A stretch of 44,559 bases of DNA from an uncultured Pelagibacteraceae bacterium (GCA_902595535.1 CACJQI010000010.1:1-44559); one strand, 5' to 3'; counted from the stretch's first letter, positions 1-8,544 are shown. The notes: generated by a model not told the origin, from the letters alone. Numbers and translations: made by a program.

Positions 1-450
1 ATTTAAACTCAGAATAGCAGAAATTAATTTTTCTCTTATAGAGGATGCAAAATTTCTTTTAATATTTTTTTCATATATATTTTGTTCAAAAGTATCTGAC
101 TCATTTTTAATATTAATACTTTCTTCAAATTTGAAGATTTTAGTTTGATCTTTTAACTTTACCGAAACTTTTGATGTGGCTGAAAGATTATAGTCTGTAA
201 TTTCCCCAGAAGAATTTTTTGTTAGAACTTGTCTTTTGTACTCACTGTTAATTTTTACATTGTAAATGTTTTGTGAATCTGTGTTTGTATTTATTTTTAT
301 TTCATTTTTAATAAGATTGTTCATTTCATAATCACCTTCTGTTTTAATTATATTGATTTGAAAATCTAGAGATTGTTGATCTTTATAGATAGAAGAATAT
401 CCACAATGAGACAAAAATAATAAAAAAGTTAATATCGCTATATTTTTCAT
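1..450 (-). CDS. lptE: LptE-like LPS-assembly lipoprotein, 3' end cut by window edge
   Basis: An uninterrupted reading frame of 150 codons runs from an ATG at 450 to the window edge without a stop. The N-terminus (MKNIAILTFLLFLSHCGYSS) is a lipoprotein signal ending in a plausible lipobox with Cys16. The rest is a hydrophilic, strand-rich domain with an SATSKVSVKLKD-like segment typical of LptE, the outer-membrane lipoprotein that plugs the LptD barrel and helps insert lipopolysaccharide. It starts 5 bases after the leuS stop, and leuS-lptE(-holA) is the usual alphaproteobacterial order, which is much of the support. The sequence is too divergent for certainty. It could be another small lipoprotein, but position and lipobox favour LptE. 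Confidence 0.7.
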   Translation of the reverse strand, partial: MKNIAILTFLLFLSHCGYSSIYKDQQSLDFQINIIKTEGDYEMNNLIKNEIKINTNTDSQNIYNVKINSEYKRQVLTKNSSGEITDYNLSATSKVSVKLKDQTKIFKFEESINIKNESDTFEQNIYEKNIKRNFASSIREKLISAILSLN

Positions 451-455
451 TTAAT

Positions 456-2993
456 TTATATGATTATATTTATAAGTTTATTTTTAATATAAATCTGTTT
501 TTTTATATTATTATTTACTAGATACTTAGCTATTTTTTGATCTTCATAAATCAATTTCATTATTTCTGTTTCAGATAAGCTAGAATCTGTTTTTATTAAT
601 CCTCTTTTTTTTCCATTTATCTGAATAACAATTAGACTAGAGTCATCTTTAATTTGCTTTTCATCATAACTTGGCCATGTAATTTCATCAGTATTTTCAA
701 TGATTTTTAGACACTCATTTGAAAGGTGAGGAATTATTGGATTCATTGTAATTAAAATTTTTTTATAATTATCAAGAATTGTTGATTTTTTGTAGCCTTT
801 GCTAATTTCTTTTATAAAAAAAGAATGCATCTCGTGAAGATTAGCTACAATTATATTATAGCTAAAATTCTCTAAATTATTGCTAATTTTTTTTATGAAT
901 TTATTGGTGAATTTTATCAATTCATCACCTATATTTTCTGAATGATCTTTACCAATTTCCTCAATAATCTTCGTGTGTAATGTCCATAATTTTTGAATAA
1001 ATTTATGTGATGCAGCAATACCTTCCTCTGACCATTGAACGTCTTTTTCTGGTGGACTATCAGATAAAATAAACAATCTGACAGAATCTGCTCCATAATT
1101 GTTAATTATATTTTCTGGATCTATAGTATTTTTTTTTGATTTTGACATGGACTCTGATGGCCCAACTTTAACCTCTTGTGATGGATTATTTTTAAGGTAT
1201 TTTTTTCCATCTTTTGAAATTATCTCATCTGGGCTTACCCAATTGTTCTCTGGATCTTTGTAAGTTTCATGGCAAACCATTCCTTGAGTAAAGAGACCTT
1301 TAAAAGGTTCTGTAATATTTAAATTATCATTTTTATGAGAAAGTGCTTGCATGAAAAACCTTGAATATAATAAATGTAAAATTGCATGTTCAACACCTCC
1401 TATATATTGATCAACTGGCATCCAGTATTTAATATCTTCATAAGAAAATCCATATTCATTGTTTTTGGGAGAACAAAACCTTAAGAAATACCAAGATGAA
1501 TCTACAAAAGTATCAAGAGTGTCTGTTTCTCTTGTATATTTTTTTTCATCAATTGTTAAATTTTTCCACTCATTTTCTTTATCAAGAGGATTACCTGTAG
1601 ATTGTAACTTATCAATTTTAGGAAGTTCAACTGGAAGCATTTCTTTAGGAAGTTTTTGTGGATTGTTATTTTCATCGTATATTATAGGAATTGGACAACC
1701 CCAATATCTTTGTCTTGAAATACCCCAATCTTTTAATCTAAAATTAATTTTTTTTTCACCAAGTTTATTTTTTTCAAGATGCTCAATTGTTTTTATTATA
1801 GAGTCCTCTGGACATTTTAGACCATCTAAGAAACTTGAGTTAAATATATATCCCGGACCAGTATAAGCTTCATCAGTAACTTGAAATTTTAAATCATCTT
1901 TTTTTGGAGTAACGACAGTTTTAACACTGAGTTTATACTTTGTTGCAAAATCTAGATCTCTTTGGTCGTGTGCAGGACAACCAAAAACTGCACCTAGTCC
2001 ATAATCCATTAAGACAAAATTGGCAAAGTATACAGGAACTTTTATATTTTCATCTAATGGATTAATCGCAATTAGGTCAGTTTTAAAGCCGATTTTTTCT
2101 GCATTGGCAATAGACTCTTCAGTTGTTCCAGTTTCAGAACATTTTTTCTTAAATTTTATAAACTCTTCATCTTGTTCATAAAATTTAGATAATGGATGGT
2201 CAACAGATAATGCTAAAAAAGATAGGCCAAACAATGTATCTGGTCTGGTTGTAAAACATTTAATTTCCTTAATATCTTTAGGTGATGATATTGGAAATTT
2301 TACTTCACAACCAAATGATTTTCCAATCCAATTCTTTTGCATTGTCTTAACTTTATTAGGCCATTGATTTAGAGTATTTAAACTTTCAAGTAACTCATTT
2401 GAAAATTTAGTTATATTAAAAAACCATTGATTTAATTTTTTTTTCTCAACTTGTGCGCCCGATCTCCAACCTTTACCGTCAATGACTTGCTCATTGGCAA
2501 GAACAGTTTGATCTACTGGATCCCAATTTACATCTTGTTCTTTTCTATATACAAGGCCCTTGTCATATAATTCTAAAAAAAATTCTTGTTGATGTTTATA
2601 GTAGTCTACTGAACAAGTTGATATCTCTCGATCCCAATCTATTGAAAGTCCAAGTCTTTTTAATTGAGATTTCATATTTGAGATGTTTGACTCGGTCCAG
2701 TCCTTTGGACTTAAATTATTCTGTCTAGCAGCATTTTCTGCAGGCATACCAAATGAATCCCAGCCCATGGGGTGTAAAACATTGTATCCTTGAAGCGATT
2801 TGTAACGAGCAAGAACATCACCTATTGTATAATTTCTTACATGTCCCATATGAATTTTTCCAGATGGGTACGGAAACATCTCTAAACAATAAAATTTTTT
2901 TTTATTTTTATCTAGTTTTGTAGAAAAAGTTTTATTCTTTTCCCAATATTTTTGCCAGTTTTCTTCAACAGTTTTAAAATTATATCTTTCCAC
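456..2993 (-). CDS. leuS: Leucyl-tRNA synthetase
   Basis: Class I aminoacyl-tRNA synthetase charging tRNA-Leu in the cytoplasm. At 845 residues it is full length for a bacterial LeuRS. The HIGH-type motif [12 protein letters not shown] lies near residue 48. The CP1 editing domain carries TTRPDTLFG near residue 248 and [13 protein letters not shown] near 340. The catalytic core continues with [11 protein letters not shown] and [12 protein letters not shown]. The C-terminal KMSKS-type loop reads SMSKSKKN, so the usual first Lys is Ser; the second Lys, more important for adenylate formation, is kept. It is followed by the anticodon-binding helical domain. It lies between the DUF3576 lipoprotein gene (23-base gap) and the LptE-like gene, probably co-transcribed with both. 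Confidence 0.97.
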   Translation of the reverse strand: MERYNFKTVEENWQKYWEKNKTFSTKLDKNKKKFYCLEMFPYPSGKIHMGHVRNYTIGDVLARYKSLQGYNVLHPMGWDSFGMPAENAARQNNLSPKDWTESNISNMKSQLKRLGLSIDWDREISTCSVDYYKHQQEFFLELYDKGLVYRKEQDVNWDPVDQTVLANEQVIDGKGWRSGAQVEKKKLNQWFFNITKFSNELLESLNTLNQWPNKVKTMQKNWIGKSFGCEVKFPISSPKDIKEIKCFTTRPDTLFGLSFLALSVDHPLSKFYEQDEEFIKFKKKCSETGTTEESIANAEKIGFKTDLIAINPLDENIKVPVYFANFVLMDYGLGAVFGCPAHDQRDLDFATKYKLSVKTVVTPKKDDLKFQVTDEAYTGPGYIFNSSFLDGLKCPEDSIIKTIEHLEKNKLGEKKINFRLKDWGISRQRYWGCPIPIIYDENNNPQKLPKEMLPVELPKIDKLQSTGNPLDKENEWKNLTIDEKKYTRETDTLDTFVDSSWYFLRFCSPKNNEYGFSYEDIKYWMPVDQYIGGVEHAILHLLYSRFFMQALSHKNDNLNITEPFKGLFTQGMVCHETYKDPENNWVSPDEIISKDGKKYLKNNPSQEVKVGPSESMSKSKKNTIDPENIINNYGADSVRLFILSDSPPEKDVQWSEEGIAASHKFIQKLWTLHTKIIEEIGKDHSENIGDELIKFTNKFIKKISNNLENFSYNIIVANLHEMHSFFIKEISKGYKKSTILDNYKKILITMNPIIPHLSNECLKIIENTDEITWPSYDEKQIKDDSSLIVIQINGKKRGLIKTDSSLSETEIMKLIYEDQKIAKYLVNNNIKKQIYIKNKLINIII

Positions 2994-3016
2994 AAATTTA
3001 AAAATTAATTTACAGG

Positions 3017-3553
3017 TTAATCTTTTTTGTCTTTTTTAGCTTTAGCTTGTTGTTGATAGATAACTGCTTTTTTTAAAATTTCTTTTTTCAACTCTTTAGA
3101 AAAATTTCCGTCTTTTTCAATAATTTTACATTTGCTTGAAGAGTCACAATTTCTATAGAAAATTTTTACATCCAAAGCATCAGATCTAATTTCATTACTT
3201 AAAAATCTAACTGTGATTTTTACATTTTCATTTAAGTTTTGATTATCAGAGTACCAATCAGTTACAACTATGCCTCCGCTGTAGTTAGCAGTCGTTAAAG
3301 GCATAAAATCAATAGTATCTAAAGTTGCACGCCAAAGTTCGTTAGAACTAGCAAACTCATAAGTTGTAGCTCCGCCTGCTATCCCTTTTTCGCCAAAGAG
3401 TTTAAATGATTTACCTTCTTCAATATTTTTTTTTACCCTCTCATCTGGATCCCAGGGAACTTTTCTAGCATCAACTTTTTTATAAGCTAAAGGCCCACAT
3501 GAGTTTAGGGAAATAATAAGTTGAAATAGTAATAAAATTTTTATTAGTCGCAT
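3017..3553 (-). CDS. DUF3576 family lipoprotein
   Basis: A 178-aa exported protein. The N-terminus ends in a lipobox (IISLNSCGP, Cys19), so it should be an inner- or outer-membrane lipoprotein. The mature part contains [16 protein letters not shown], then [29 protein letters not shown], a pattern I recognise from the DUF3576 family found directly upstream of leuS in many Alphaproteobacteria. The C-terminal tail (about residues 155-178) is Lys-rich. The function of the family is unknown; the gene position beside leuS and lptE suggests an envelope role but nothing in the sequence gives an activity. The start is set by the signal peptide. Confidence 0.8.
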   Translation of the reverse strand: MRLIKILLLFQLIISLNSCGPLAYKKVDARKVPWDPDERVKKNIEEGKSFKLFGEKGIAGGATTYEFASSNELWRATLDTIDFMPLTTANYSGGIVVTDWYSDNQNLNENVKITVRFLSNEIRSDALDVKIFYRNCDSSSKCKIIEKDGNFSKELKKEILKKAVIYQQQAKAKKDKKD

Positions 3554-3633
3554 AATAATTTGATTTGATTTTAAGAAGGTTTACAGGGTTTTTCTTAAAT
3601 TACATAATTGATATTTTAAGATGTGATTAAATT

Positions 3634-3655
3634 AGTGTTGTAATTATGCAACACT
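3634..3655. promoter_or_regulatory. Inverted repeat upstream of the porin gene (distal)
   Basis: A perfect 7-bp stem, AGTGTTG (3634-3640) against CAACACT (3649-3655), with an 8-base loop, about 100 bases before the porin start. No T-run follows, so it is not a terminator. It shares the core TTGTAATTA followed closely by CAACA with a second dyad at 3720-3740. The 203-base gap between the DUF3576 and porin genes is one of the largest in this window and must hold both divergent promoters; I could not pick a convincing -35/-10 pair. It may be an operator or an mRNA leader structure. Confidence 0.4.
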
Positions 3656-3719
3656 ATCTAACTAATATTTAATAATAACCATTAATTTAACTAAAAAACT
3701 GTCATTTTGTTAAAAACAC

Positions 3720-3740
3720 ATTGTTTGTAATTACAACAAT
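3720..3740. promoter_or_regulatory. Inverted repeat just before the porin ribosome binding site
   Basis: The 12-bp palindrome TTGTAATTACAA (3725-3736) is flanked by ATTG and CAAT with one unpaired T, giving a 10-bp interrupted dyad. It ends 4 bases before the AAAAGGAG ribosome binding site of the porin at 3744-3751. The core repeats that of the dyad at 3634-3655. It could be a regulator site or a 5' stem-loop that stabilises the mRNA. Confidence 0.4.
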
Positions 3741-3756
3741 AACAAAAGGAGTAATA

Positions 3757-4674
3757 ATGACAAACTTAAAAAAAATCGGTTTGACTGCTTTAGCAGGATC
3801 ACTGGCTGCAACAGCATATGCGCAAGCAGGTGCTCTTTCAGTAAGTGGTACAGCTAGAATGGAATACCAATCTACATCTACAGCTACTACTAGTGCTGAT
3901 ACATTCGCACAGAATGGATCAATTTCATTTTCTGGTTCAGGTGAATTAGACAATGGGATGACTGTAAGCTATTTGCAAGTTCAAGCAGATGGTTCTATGA
4001 CATCACAAGGTGTTACACTTGATATGGGTGACATGGGTGTATTAAGTATGACTAACTACAATGCTGCTGGTATTGGTATAATTCAAGATAAAGTACCAAA
4101 CGGCGGTGAGCAACCATGGGATGATTTAGGAACTCACGGTACTCCGGAACAAGGTGTAGCATCACCTCACTCTGGAAACAGACTTGGTTATAAAACTTCA
4201 ATGGGTGGCGCAACTATTTCAGCATCAATGGATTATCAACAAAATAGTCCTACTACATCAATAGCGGTATCAATGCCACTAGTGGATGGTTTAGAAGTTG
4301 GTGCTGGTATGGCAACTGACCAAAGCTCTGCAACTACAGAACAAGATATCGAAACTATTTATGCGACTTACGCTATGGGTGGAATATCTGTTGGTTATCA
4401 AGTTACAGACGTTGACGTTACAGCTGCTAACTCTGATATCGAAAGAACTGCTTACGGAATCAGTTTTGCTGTAAACGATAACCTAAGTGTTGGTTATGGT
4501 ATTTCAGACACTGAATTTGAAGCTCAATCTCTTGATGAAGAAAATACAGGTATAGGTATTTCTTACACTTCAGGTGGTATGAAACTTGGTATTATTAATA
4601 ATACTAAGGACAATGCCGGAGGTTCTACTGGAGCTGACGAAATGACTGAGTTCCAATTAACTTTTGCGTTTTAA
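3757..4674 (+). CDS. Porin-like outer membrane protein
   Basis: A 305-aa outer-membrane beta-barrel protein, probably the main general porin. The start at 3757 is chosen because AAAAGGAG (3744-3751), one of the best ribosome binding sites in the window, sits 5 bases upstream and because it opens a normal signal peptide (MTNLKKIGLTALAGSLAATA, likely cut after AYA). The mature protein starts GALSVSGTARMEYQS and alternates polar and hydrophobic residues throughout, with a C-terminal aromatic (FQLTFAF) as expected for a BAM-dependent barrel. Composition is rich in Gly, Thr and Ser, unlike the Lys/Ile-rich neighbours. It is monocistronic: large upstream gap, strong terminator at 4696-4730. Both features fit high expression. 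Substrate range cannot be read from sequence. Confidence 0.85.
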   Translation: MTNLKKIGLTALAGSLAATAYAQAGALSVSGTARMEYQSTSTATTSADTFAQNGSISFSGSGELDNGMTVSYLQVQADGSMTSQGVTLDMGDMGVLSMTNYNAAGIGIIQDKVPNGGEQPWDDLGTHGTPEQGVASPHSGNRLGYKTSMGGATISASMDYQQNSPTTSIAVSMPLVDGLEVGAGMATDQSSATTEQDIETIYATYAMGGISVGYQVTDVDVTAANSDIERTAYGISFAVNDNLSVGYGISDTEFEAQSLDEENTGIGISYTSGGMKLGIINNTKDNAGGSTGADEMTEFQLTFAF

Positions 4675-4693
4675 TTAATAGTTAAATTTAAAT

Positions 4694-5260
4694 TTAAAAC
4701 GGCCTAAGTTTTCTTAGGCCGTTTTTTTTTGCCCAACTAATTGAGGCAAATCCACTTGTTCTTAATAATTTTAACATTTTATAATTTTTTTCATTAATAC
4801 CTCCAAGAGCAATAAAATAAGCCTTTTTATTTAAAGTCATGAAATTAAATTTATTCACACCTAAAAATTCTTTAGATTTATTTATTTTAAAAATTGGTGA
4901 TAAAAAAATCTCACTACACTTTTGTCTAAGTTTTACATTTATTTCAGTTATATTATGGGCAGACCCAATTATATCAAAATTTTTAGGTAAACTGTAATTT
5001 TGAACATAATTAACTTTATTATTGAATGAAGGAATATAAATACCATCTAATCTTAATTTTATTGAAAGTTTAATATTATTAGAAAGGTAAAATTTAGTTT
5101 TTTTATCTTTACAATACTTTTTGAGCTTCAAAATGTTTTCTAGATGATAAATATTGTCGTAATTTCTATAAATTATGCATATATCTTTACTTAATTGATG
5201 CAAATCTGATAAATTGAATTCATTAACAAAATTGTAAATTTTAAAGAAATTTTTTTGCAT
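4694..5260 (-). CDS. Divergent ThiE/TenI-family protein
   Basis: A 188-aa TIM-barrel protein of the thiamine phosphate synthase/TenI family. Recognisable family segments are RLDGIYIPS (70-78; ThiE has ADGIHIGQ), IIGSAHNITE (98-106), IFLSPIF (118-124; ThiE GLGPIY) and FIALGGINEKN (149-159). Several ThiE catalytic positions differ: the Mg-binding Asp in the usual ND pair is Asn (SNN, 60-62), and the GQED motif is replaced by PSFN. It may therefore be a TenI-like thiazole tautomerase, a very diverged ThiE or a protein with another role. The ATG overlaps the TTG start of yggS head-to-head by 6 bases. The last nine codons are formed by the porin terminator hairpin. Confidence 0.65.
   Translation of the reverse strand: MQKNFFKIYNFVNEFNLSDLHQLSKDICIIYRNYDNIYHLENILKLKKYCKDKKTKFYLSNNIKLSIKLRLDGIYIPSFNNKVNYVQNYSLPKNFDIIGSAHNITEINVKLRQKCSEIFLSPIFKINKSKEFLGVNKFNFMTLNKKAYFIALGGINEKNYKMLKLLRTSGFASISWAKKNGLRKLRPF
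4696..4730 (+). terminator. Rho-independent terminator of the porin gene
   Basis: A perfect 13-bp stem, AAAACGGCCTAAG (4696-4708) and CTTAGGCCGTTTT (4713-4725), with a TTTT loop and nine T's from 4722 to 4730. It starts 21 bases after the porin stop. The hairpin lies entirely inside the 3' end of the convergent ThiE-like gene, whose stop codon is 4694-4696. Confidence 0.93.
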
Positions 5261-5908
5261 AATAGTATTAACAACTTAGCTCTAATAAACGACCAGATAA
5301 AGTCAAAATTTGGTATAGTAAAAAATCTTAAAATTATTGCGGTAAGCAAAACATTTCCAATGTCAGAAATTAAGCCATTAATAGAAAATGGCCAGATACA
5401 TTTTGGTGAAAATAAAGTTCAGGAGGCTATTGATAAATGGTCTGATGTTAAAAAATTAAATAAAAATTTAAAACTTCATATGATAGGTAAACTTCAAACA
5501 AATAAAGTAAAATTTGTAGTTCCTTTGTTTGATTATATTCATTCTTTAGATAACACCAAATTAGCTGAAAAAATAGCTTCAGAACAATTTAAAAGAAAAC
5601 GAAATTTAAAAATTTTTATTCAGGTGAATATACGAAACGAGTCTCAAAAATCTGGAATAAATATTAGCGATTTAAAAAACTTTTATGAAAAATGCACTAA
5701 AGAATTAAATCTTAATATTGTAGGATTGATGTGCCTACCTCCTCAATATGGACTAGTAAAAAATTATTTTAATGAAATGGTAGAGTTAAAAAAAATACTT
5801 AATGTTGGAGATTTAAGTATGGGCATGTCAGAGGATTATTTAGAAGCTGTCGCTTGTGGTGCCACTTATATTCGAATTGGATCTAAGATATTTGGTGATA
5901 GATCTTAA
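5255..5908 (+). CDS. yggS: YggS/PLPBP family pyridoxal-phosphate homeostasis protein
   Basis: A 217-aa single-domain PLP-binding protein with an alanine-racemase-like barrel. The PLP-binding Lys is in IIAVSKTFP near residue 32. Other family motifs are HFGENKVQEA, LHMIGKLQTNK, VNIRNESQKSG, GLMCLPP, LSMGMSEDYLEAV and the C-terminal YIRIGSKIFG. These proteins buffer free PLP and affect amino-acid metabolism; they are not racemases. The start is TTG at 5255, placed so that the N-terminus aligns with the usual helix before LKIIAVSK; it overlaps the divergent ThiE-like start by 6 bases. The stop shares TTAA with the converging L,D-transpeptidase-like gene. Confidence 0.92.
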   Translation: MHNSINNLALINDQIKSKFGIVKNLKIIAVSKTFPMSEIKPLIENGQIHFGENKVQEAIDKWSDVKKLNKNLKLHMIGKLQTNKVKFVVPLFDYIHSLDNTKLAEKIASEQFKRKRNLKIFIQVNIRNESQKSGINISDLKNFYEKCTKELNLNIVGLMCLPPQYGLVKNYFNEMVELKKILNVGDLSMGMSEDYLEAVACGATYIRIGSKIFGDRS

Positions 5909-6396
5909 ATAATCATAATTTTAGTTTTTTTATTAATTATCTTTAACAATATAATCATATCTTTTTCTTTAATTGCAACACAGCCTTGCGTTTTTTTATA
6001 GTTACTTGTTAAGTGTAAGAAGATCGCACTACCTTTATTCTTTTTCGGTCTTTTGGAATTATATTCAATTGGAATTAATAGGTCGTATTTTTTATCATTT
6101 CTATATAGTTTTTCGTGTCTAACTTTATTATTTATTTTTATAGGTTTGTTATAAAGTTTACTTTTTACATCATCGCACCATCCAAAATTTTTTTTTATTT
6201 CTATTTTTTTTAGTTTGGTTGATAATTTAAAGAACTTATCTTTTCTATAATATAATGGGCCTAATGCATAAAGACCCTTAGGAGTTTTATTATCTCCTTC
6301 AATTTTTTTTGTGGTTTTTCCATTTTGACCTATCGAACATTTAAATTTAAATTCATCATATAAAAGTGTATTATTTTTTATAATTATAATTTTCAT
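5905..6396 (-). CDS. YkuD-type L,D-transpeptidase-like protein, apparently without signal peptide
   Basis: A 163-aa protein with the YkuD/ErfK catalytic pattern: His128 in IFLHLTSN and Cys139 in TQGCVAIKE, the expected His-x10-Cys spacing and conserved GC. The N-terminal TPKGLYALG (38-46) matches the TPxG strand of the family. L,D-transpeptidases crosslink peptidoglycan or attach proteins to it in the periplasm. No hydrophobic signal segment is visible at the N-terminus (MKIIIIKNNTLLYDEF), so export is unclear. Its start lies only 9 bases from the divergent winged-helix gene, so the two may share a control region. Its stop overlaps that of yggS in TTAA. Confidence 0.8.
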   Translation of the reverse strand: MKIIIIKNNTLLYDEFKFKCSIGQNGKTTKKIEGDNKTPKGLYALGPLYYRKDKFFKLSTKLKKIEIKKNFGWCDDVKSKLYNKPIKINNKVRHEKLYRNDKKYDLLIPIEYNSKRPKKNKGSAIFLHLTSNYKKTQGCVAIKEKDMIILLKIINKKTKIMII

Positions 6397-6405
6397 ATAA
6401 ACATT

Positions 6406-6966
6406 ATGATTAAAAAAACTCTATTTGTATATAATTCGTTGAGTCTATTTAATATATTGAATGAAATTAAGGAAAATTTTTATTTTGAATTAAAATATAT
6501 TGATACAAAAAATCATAAAAAGATTAATTTTGAACAATACAAAAATTATTTAATTATTAGTACTAATTTTGATGAAAAAATTAAAAACTGTACCATAATT
6601 GACAATTTACCAGCAAAAATTATTAAATTAGTTGAAATAATTAATTTAAATTTTTTAAAAAAACAATTTCAAAATCAATCAGAACATAAAATTAAAAAAT
6701 ATACTTTAGATTTAAATTCAAGGAAAATATACTTAGATAACAAAAGTTTAAATTTAACTGAAAAAGAAAGTGATTTAATTCTATTTATTAATTCTCACAA
6801 AAGGGCAGATCTTAAAAAAATACAAAAAATAGTTTGGGGTCATTCTAATGATTTAGAAACACATACGGTAGAAACACATATTTATAGGCTTAGAAAAAAA
6901 ATGATTAAAGCTTTTGAAGATCATAGCTTTATTAAACATGATCAAGATGGTTATTTTATAAATTAA
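6406..6966 (+). CDS. Orphan OmpR/PhoB-type winged-helix regulator with degenerate receiver
   Basis: A 186-aa protein. Residues about 98-185 form an OmpR-type DNA-binding domain: LDLNSRKIYLDNKSLNLTEKE, a transactivation loop, recognition helix TVETHIYRLRKKM and the C-terminal hairpin HDQDGYFIN. The first ~90 residues have the size and strand pattern of a response-regulator receiver (KTLFVYNSLS, YLIISTN, KIIKLVE) but I see no acidic pocket or phospho-acceptor Asp. There is no sensor kinase nearby. It probably acts without phosphorylation. Divergent from the L,D-transpeptidase-like gene with a 9-base gap, which makes that gene a candidate target. Its stop overlaps the PfkB kinase stop in TTAA. 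Confidence 0.8.
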   Translation: MIKKTLFVYNSLSLFNILNEIKENFYFELKYIDTKNHKKINFEQYKNYLIISTNFDEKIKNCTIIDNLPAKIIKLVEIINLNFLKKQFQNQSEHKIKKYTLDLNSRKIYLDNKSLNLTEKESDLILFINSHKRADLKKIQKIVWGHSNDLETHTVETHIYRLRKKMIKAFEDHSFIKHDQDGYFIN

Positions 6967-7889
6967 ATTCTAGCACCAATTTTTTGTATAATTTTAGATG
7001 ATAATTCTGTACCTTTAATTAAGCACTCTTTGATTGAAAAATTGTTAATTATTCCATGGAGATATCCAGCTGCAAATAAGTCACCAGCACCAGTCAAATC
7101 TTTAATATTAAGATTTTTCTGAGCTTCACACTCAATTAGTTCATCATTTTGTATTGATAAAGCACCTTTTTTACCTCTTGTAATAATGACATTTTTTTTA
7201 ATTTGTTTTGAAAAATTTACTATTTCTTCAAAAGAATTAGCATTAATTAGTGAAGTAATTTCTTGTTCATTGGCAAAAATAATATCTAGTTTATTTTTAG
7301 CTAGTTCTAAAAAATGCTTTTTGTGTCTTTCAACACAAAATAAATCAGATAATGACATTGCAACTTTATTTGAATTAATTATTGCTTTATCAAAAGCTTT
7401 TTTTGGCTCTCCTTCATCCCATAGGTATCCTTCTAAAAATGTTATCTCACTATTTTTAACAACTGACGCATCTATATCTGTGTCATTTATTTTACCTGCG
7501 GTACCTAAATAAGTACACATTGTACGTTCTGAGTCTGGTGTAATTAAAATTAAACAACTTCCTGTAGGAATAGTTTCTTTTTTTTTTTTATAAAAATAAT
7601 TAACTTTTTCTTTTTTTAATCCTTCTTCATATTTTTGACCCAAATTATCATCACTTACTTTACCAATAAAACCAACGTTATTGTCTAATTGAGATAATCC
7701 AACTATAGAATTAGCAACTGACCCACCTGATACGGTTTCTTCAATATTTATAAGGGATAAAAGATTTTTAAATTTATCTTCATCTATAAGTTTCATAGTA
7801 CTTTTTGTTAATGAATTTTTAACTAAAAAATCATCATTTACTTTACACAGAACGTCAACGATTGCATTTCCAATTCCTAAAATTTTCAT
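6963..7889 (-). CDS. PfkB-family kinase, adenosine kinase-like
   Basis: A 308-aa ribokinase-fold sugar or nucleoside kinase. The N-terminal motif MKILGIGNAIVDVLCKV and the GGSVANSI stretch (about 56-63) bind the substrate; DLTGAGDLFAAGYLHG near residue 264 is the PfkB signature 2 with the catalytic Asp and anion hole. The overall pattern (MKLID after the N-term, TGSCLILITPDSERTMCTYLG, FLEGYLWD) matches the alphaproteobacterial proteins usually annotated as adenosine kinase, but substrate is not certain. It follows nth with a 1-base gap and ends the run M23-lipoprotein-dapB-nth-kinase. Confidence 0.85.
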   Translation of the reverse strand: MKILGIGNAIVDVLCKVNDDFLVKNSLTKSTMKLIDEDKFKNLLSLINIEETVSGGSVANSIVGLSQLDNNVGFIGKVSDDNLGQKYEEGLKKEKVNYFYKKKKETIPTGSCLILITPDSERTMCTYLGTAGKINDTDIDASVVKNSEITFLEGYLWDEGEPKKAFDKAIINSNKVAMSLSDLFCVERHKKHFLELAKNKLDIIFANEQEITSLINANSFEEIVNFSKQIKKNVIITRGKKGALSIQNDELIECEAQKNLNIKDLTGAGDLFAAGYLHGIINNFSIKECLIKGTELSSKIIQKIGARI

Positions 7890-7890
7890 A

Positions 7891-8544
7891 TTATGCTTTT
7901 TTGGTTATTACAGGTTTTTTTCGATTAGGACAACAAGTGTTGCAAATTTTACAAGTCAAACCATAGCATTCTCTTGCTTTACAATATTCTCTTCCATAAT
8001 AAATAATTTGTAAGTGAAGTTTAGACCAAGTATTTTTTGGAAATATTCTTTTCAAATCTTTTTCTGTTTGAACTACATTTTTACCACTAGTCAATCCCCA
8101 TCTCTGTGCCAGTCTATGTATATGAGTATCAACGGCAAATGCTGGGTATCCAAAACCTTGAGACATAATAACACTTGCAGTTTTATGTCCAACTCCAGGC
8201 AATTTTTCAAGCTCTTCAAAAGTTTTTGGCACTTTACCGTTATGTTTTTCCAAAAGTTGCTCAGACATTAAGTAAATACTTTTTGCTTTAACTCTAAAAA
8301 TACCAATTTTTTTAATTAAATTTTCTATTTTTTTTCTACCTAATTTTATAAAATGTTCTGGCTTATTATATTTTGGATATATATTTTTAGTTACATTGTT
8401 AACATTTAAATCAGTACATTGTGCTGACAAAACAACAGAAACCAAAAGTGTAAATATATTTCTATGTTTTAATGGAACTGGTGTAGTAGGGTAAATTTTA
8501 TTTAAAATCCTTAATATTTTTTTTGCTTTTTCTTTTTCATTCAT
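7891..8544 (-). CDS. nth: Endonuclease III
   Basis: A 217-aa DNA glycosylase/AP lyase that removes oxidised pyrimidines. The start at 8544 (MNEKEKAKKILRILNKIYP) is chosen over an in-frame ATG at 8604 because it matches the normal Nth N-terminus and overlaps the dapB stop as TAATG. The helix-hairpin-helix is LPGVGHKTASVIM with catalytic Lys121, and the catalytic Asp is Asp139 in FAVDTHIHR. The C-terminal Fe-S loop has six Cys (188, 193, 198, 201, 204, 205), whose spacing is not the usual C-x6-C-x2-C-x5-C. Translationally coupled to dapB. Confidence 0.94.
   Translation of the reverse strand: MNEKEKAKKILRILNKIYPTTPVPLKHRNIFTLLVSVVLSAQCTDLNVNNVTKNIYPKYNKPEHFIKLGRKKIENLIKKIGIFRVKAKSIYLMSEQLLEKHNGKVPKTFEELEKLPGVGHKTASVIMSQGFGYPAFAVDTHIHRLAQRWGLTSGKNVVQTEKDLKRIFPKNTWSKLHLQIIYYGREYCKARECYGLTCKICNTCCPNRKKPVITKKA

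Noticed and set aside
1459..1866. 135-codon plus-strand ORF inside leuS
   Set aside because: It is antisense to conserved leuS sequence, with a composition expected from the opposite strand.
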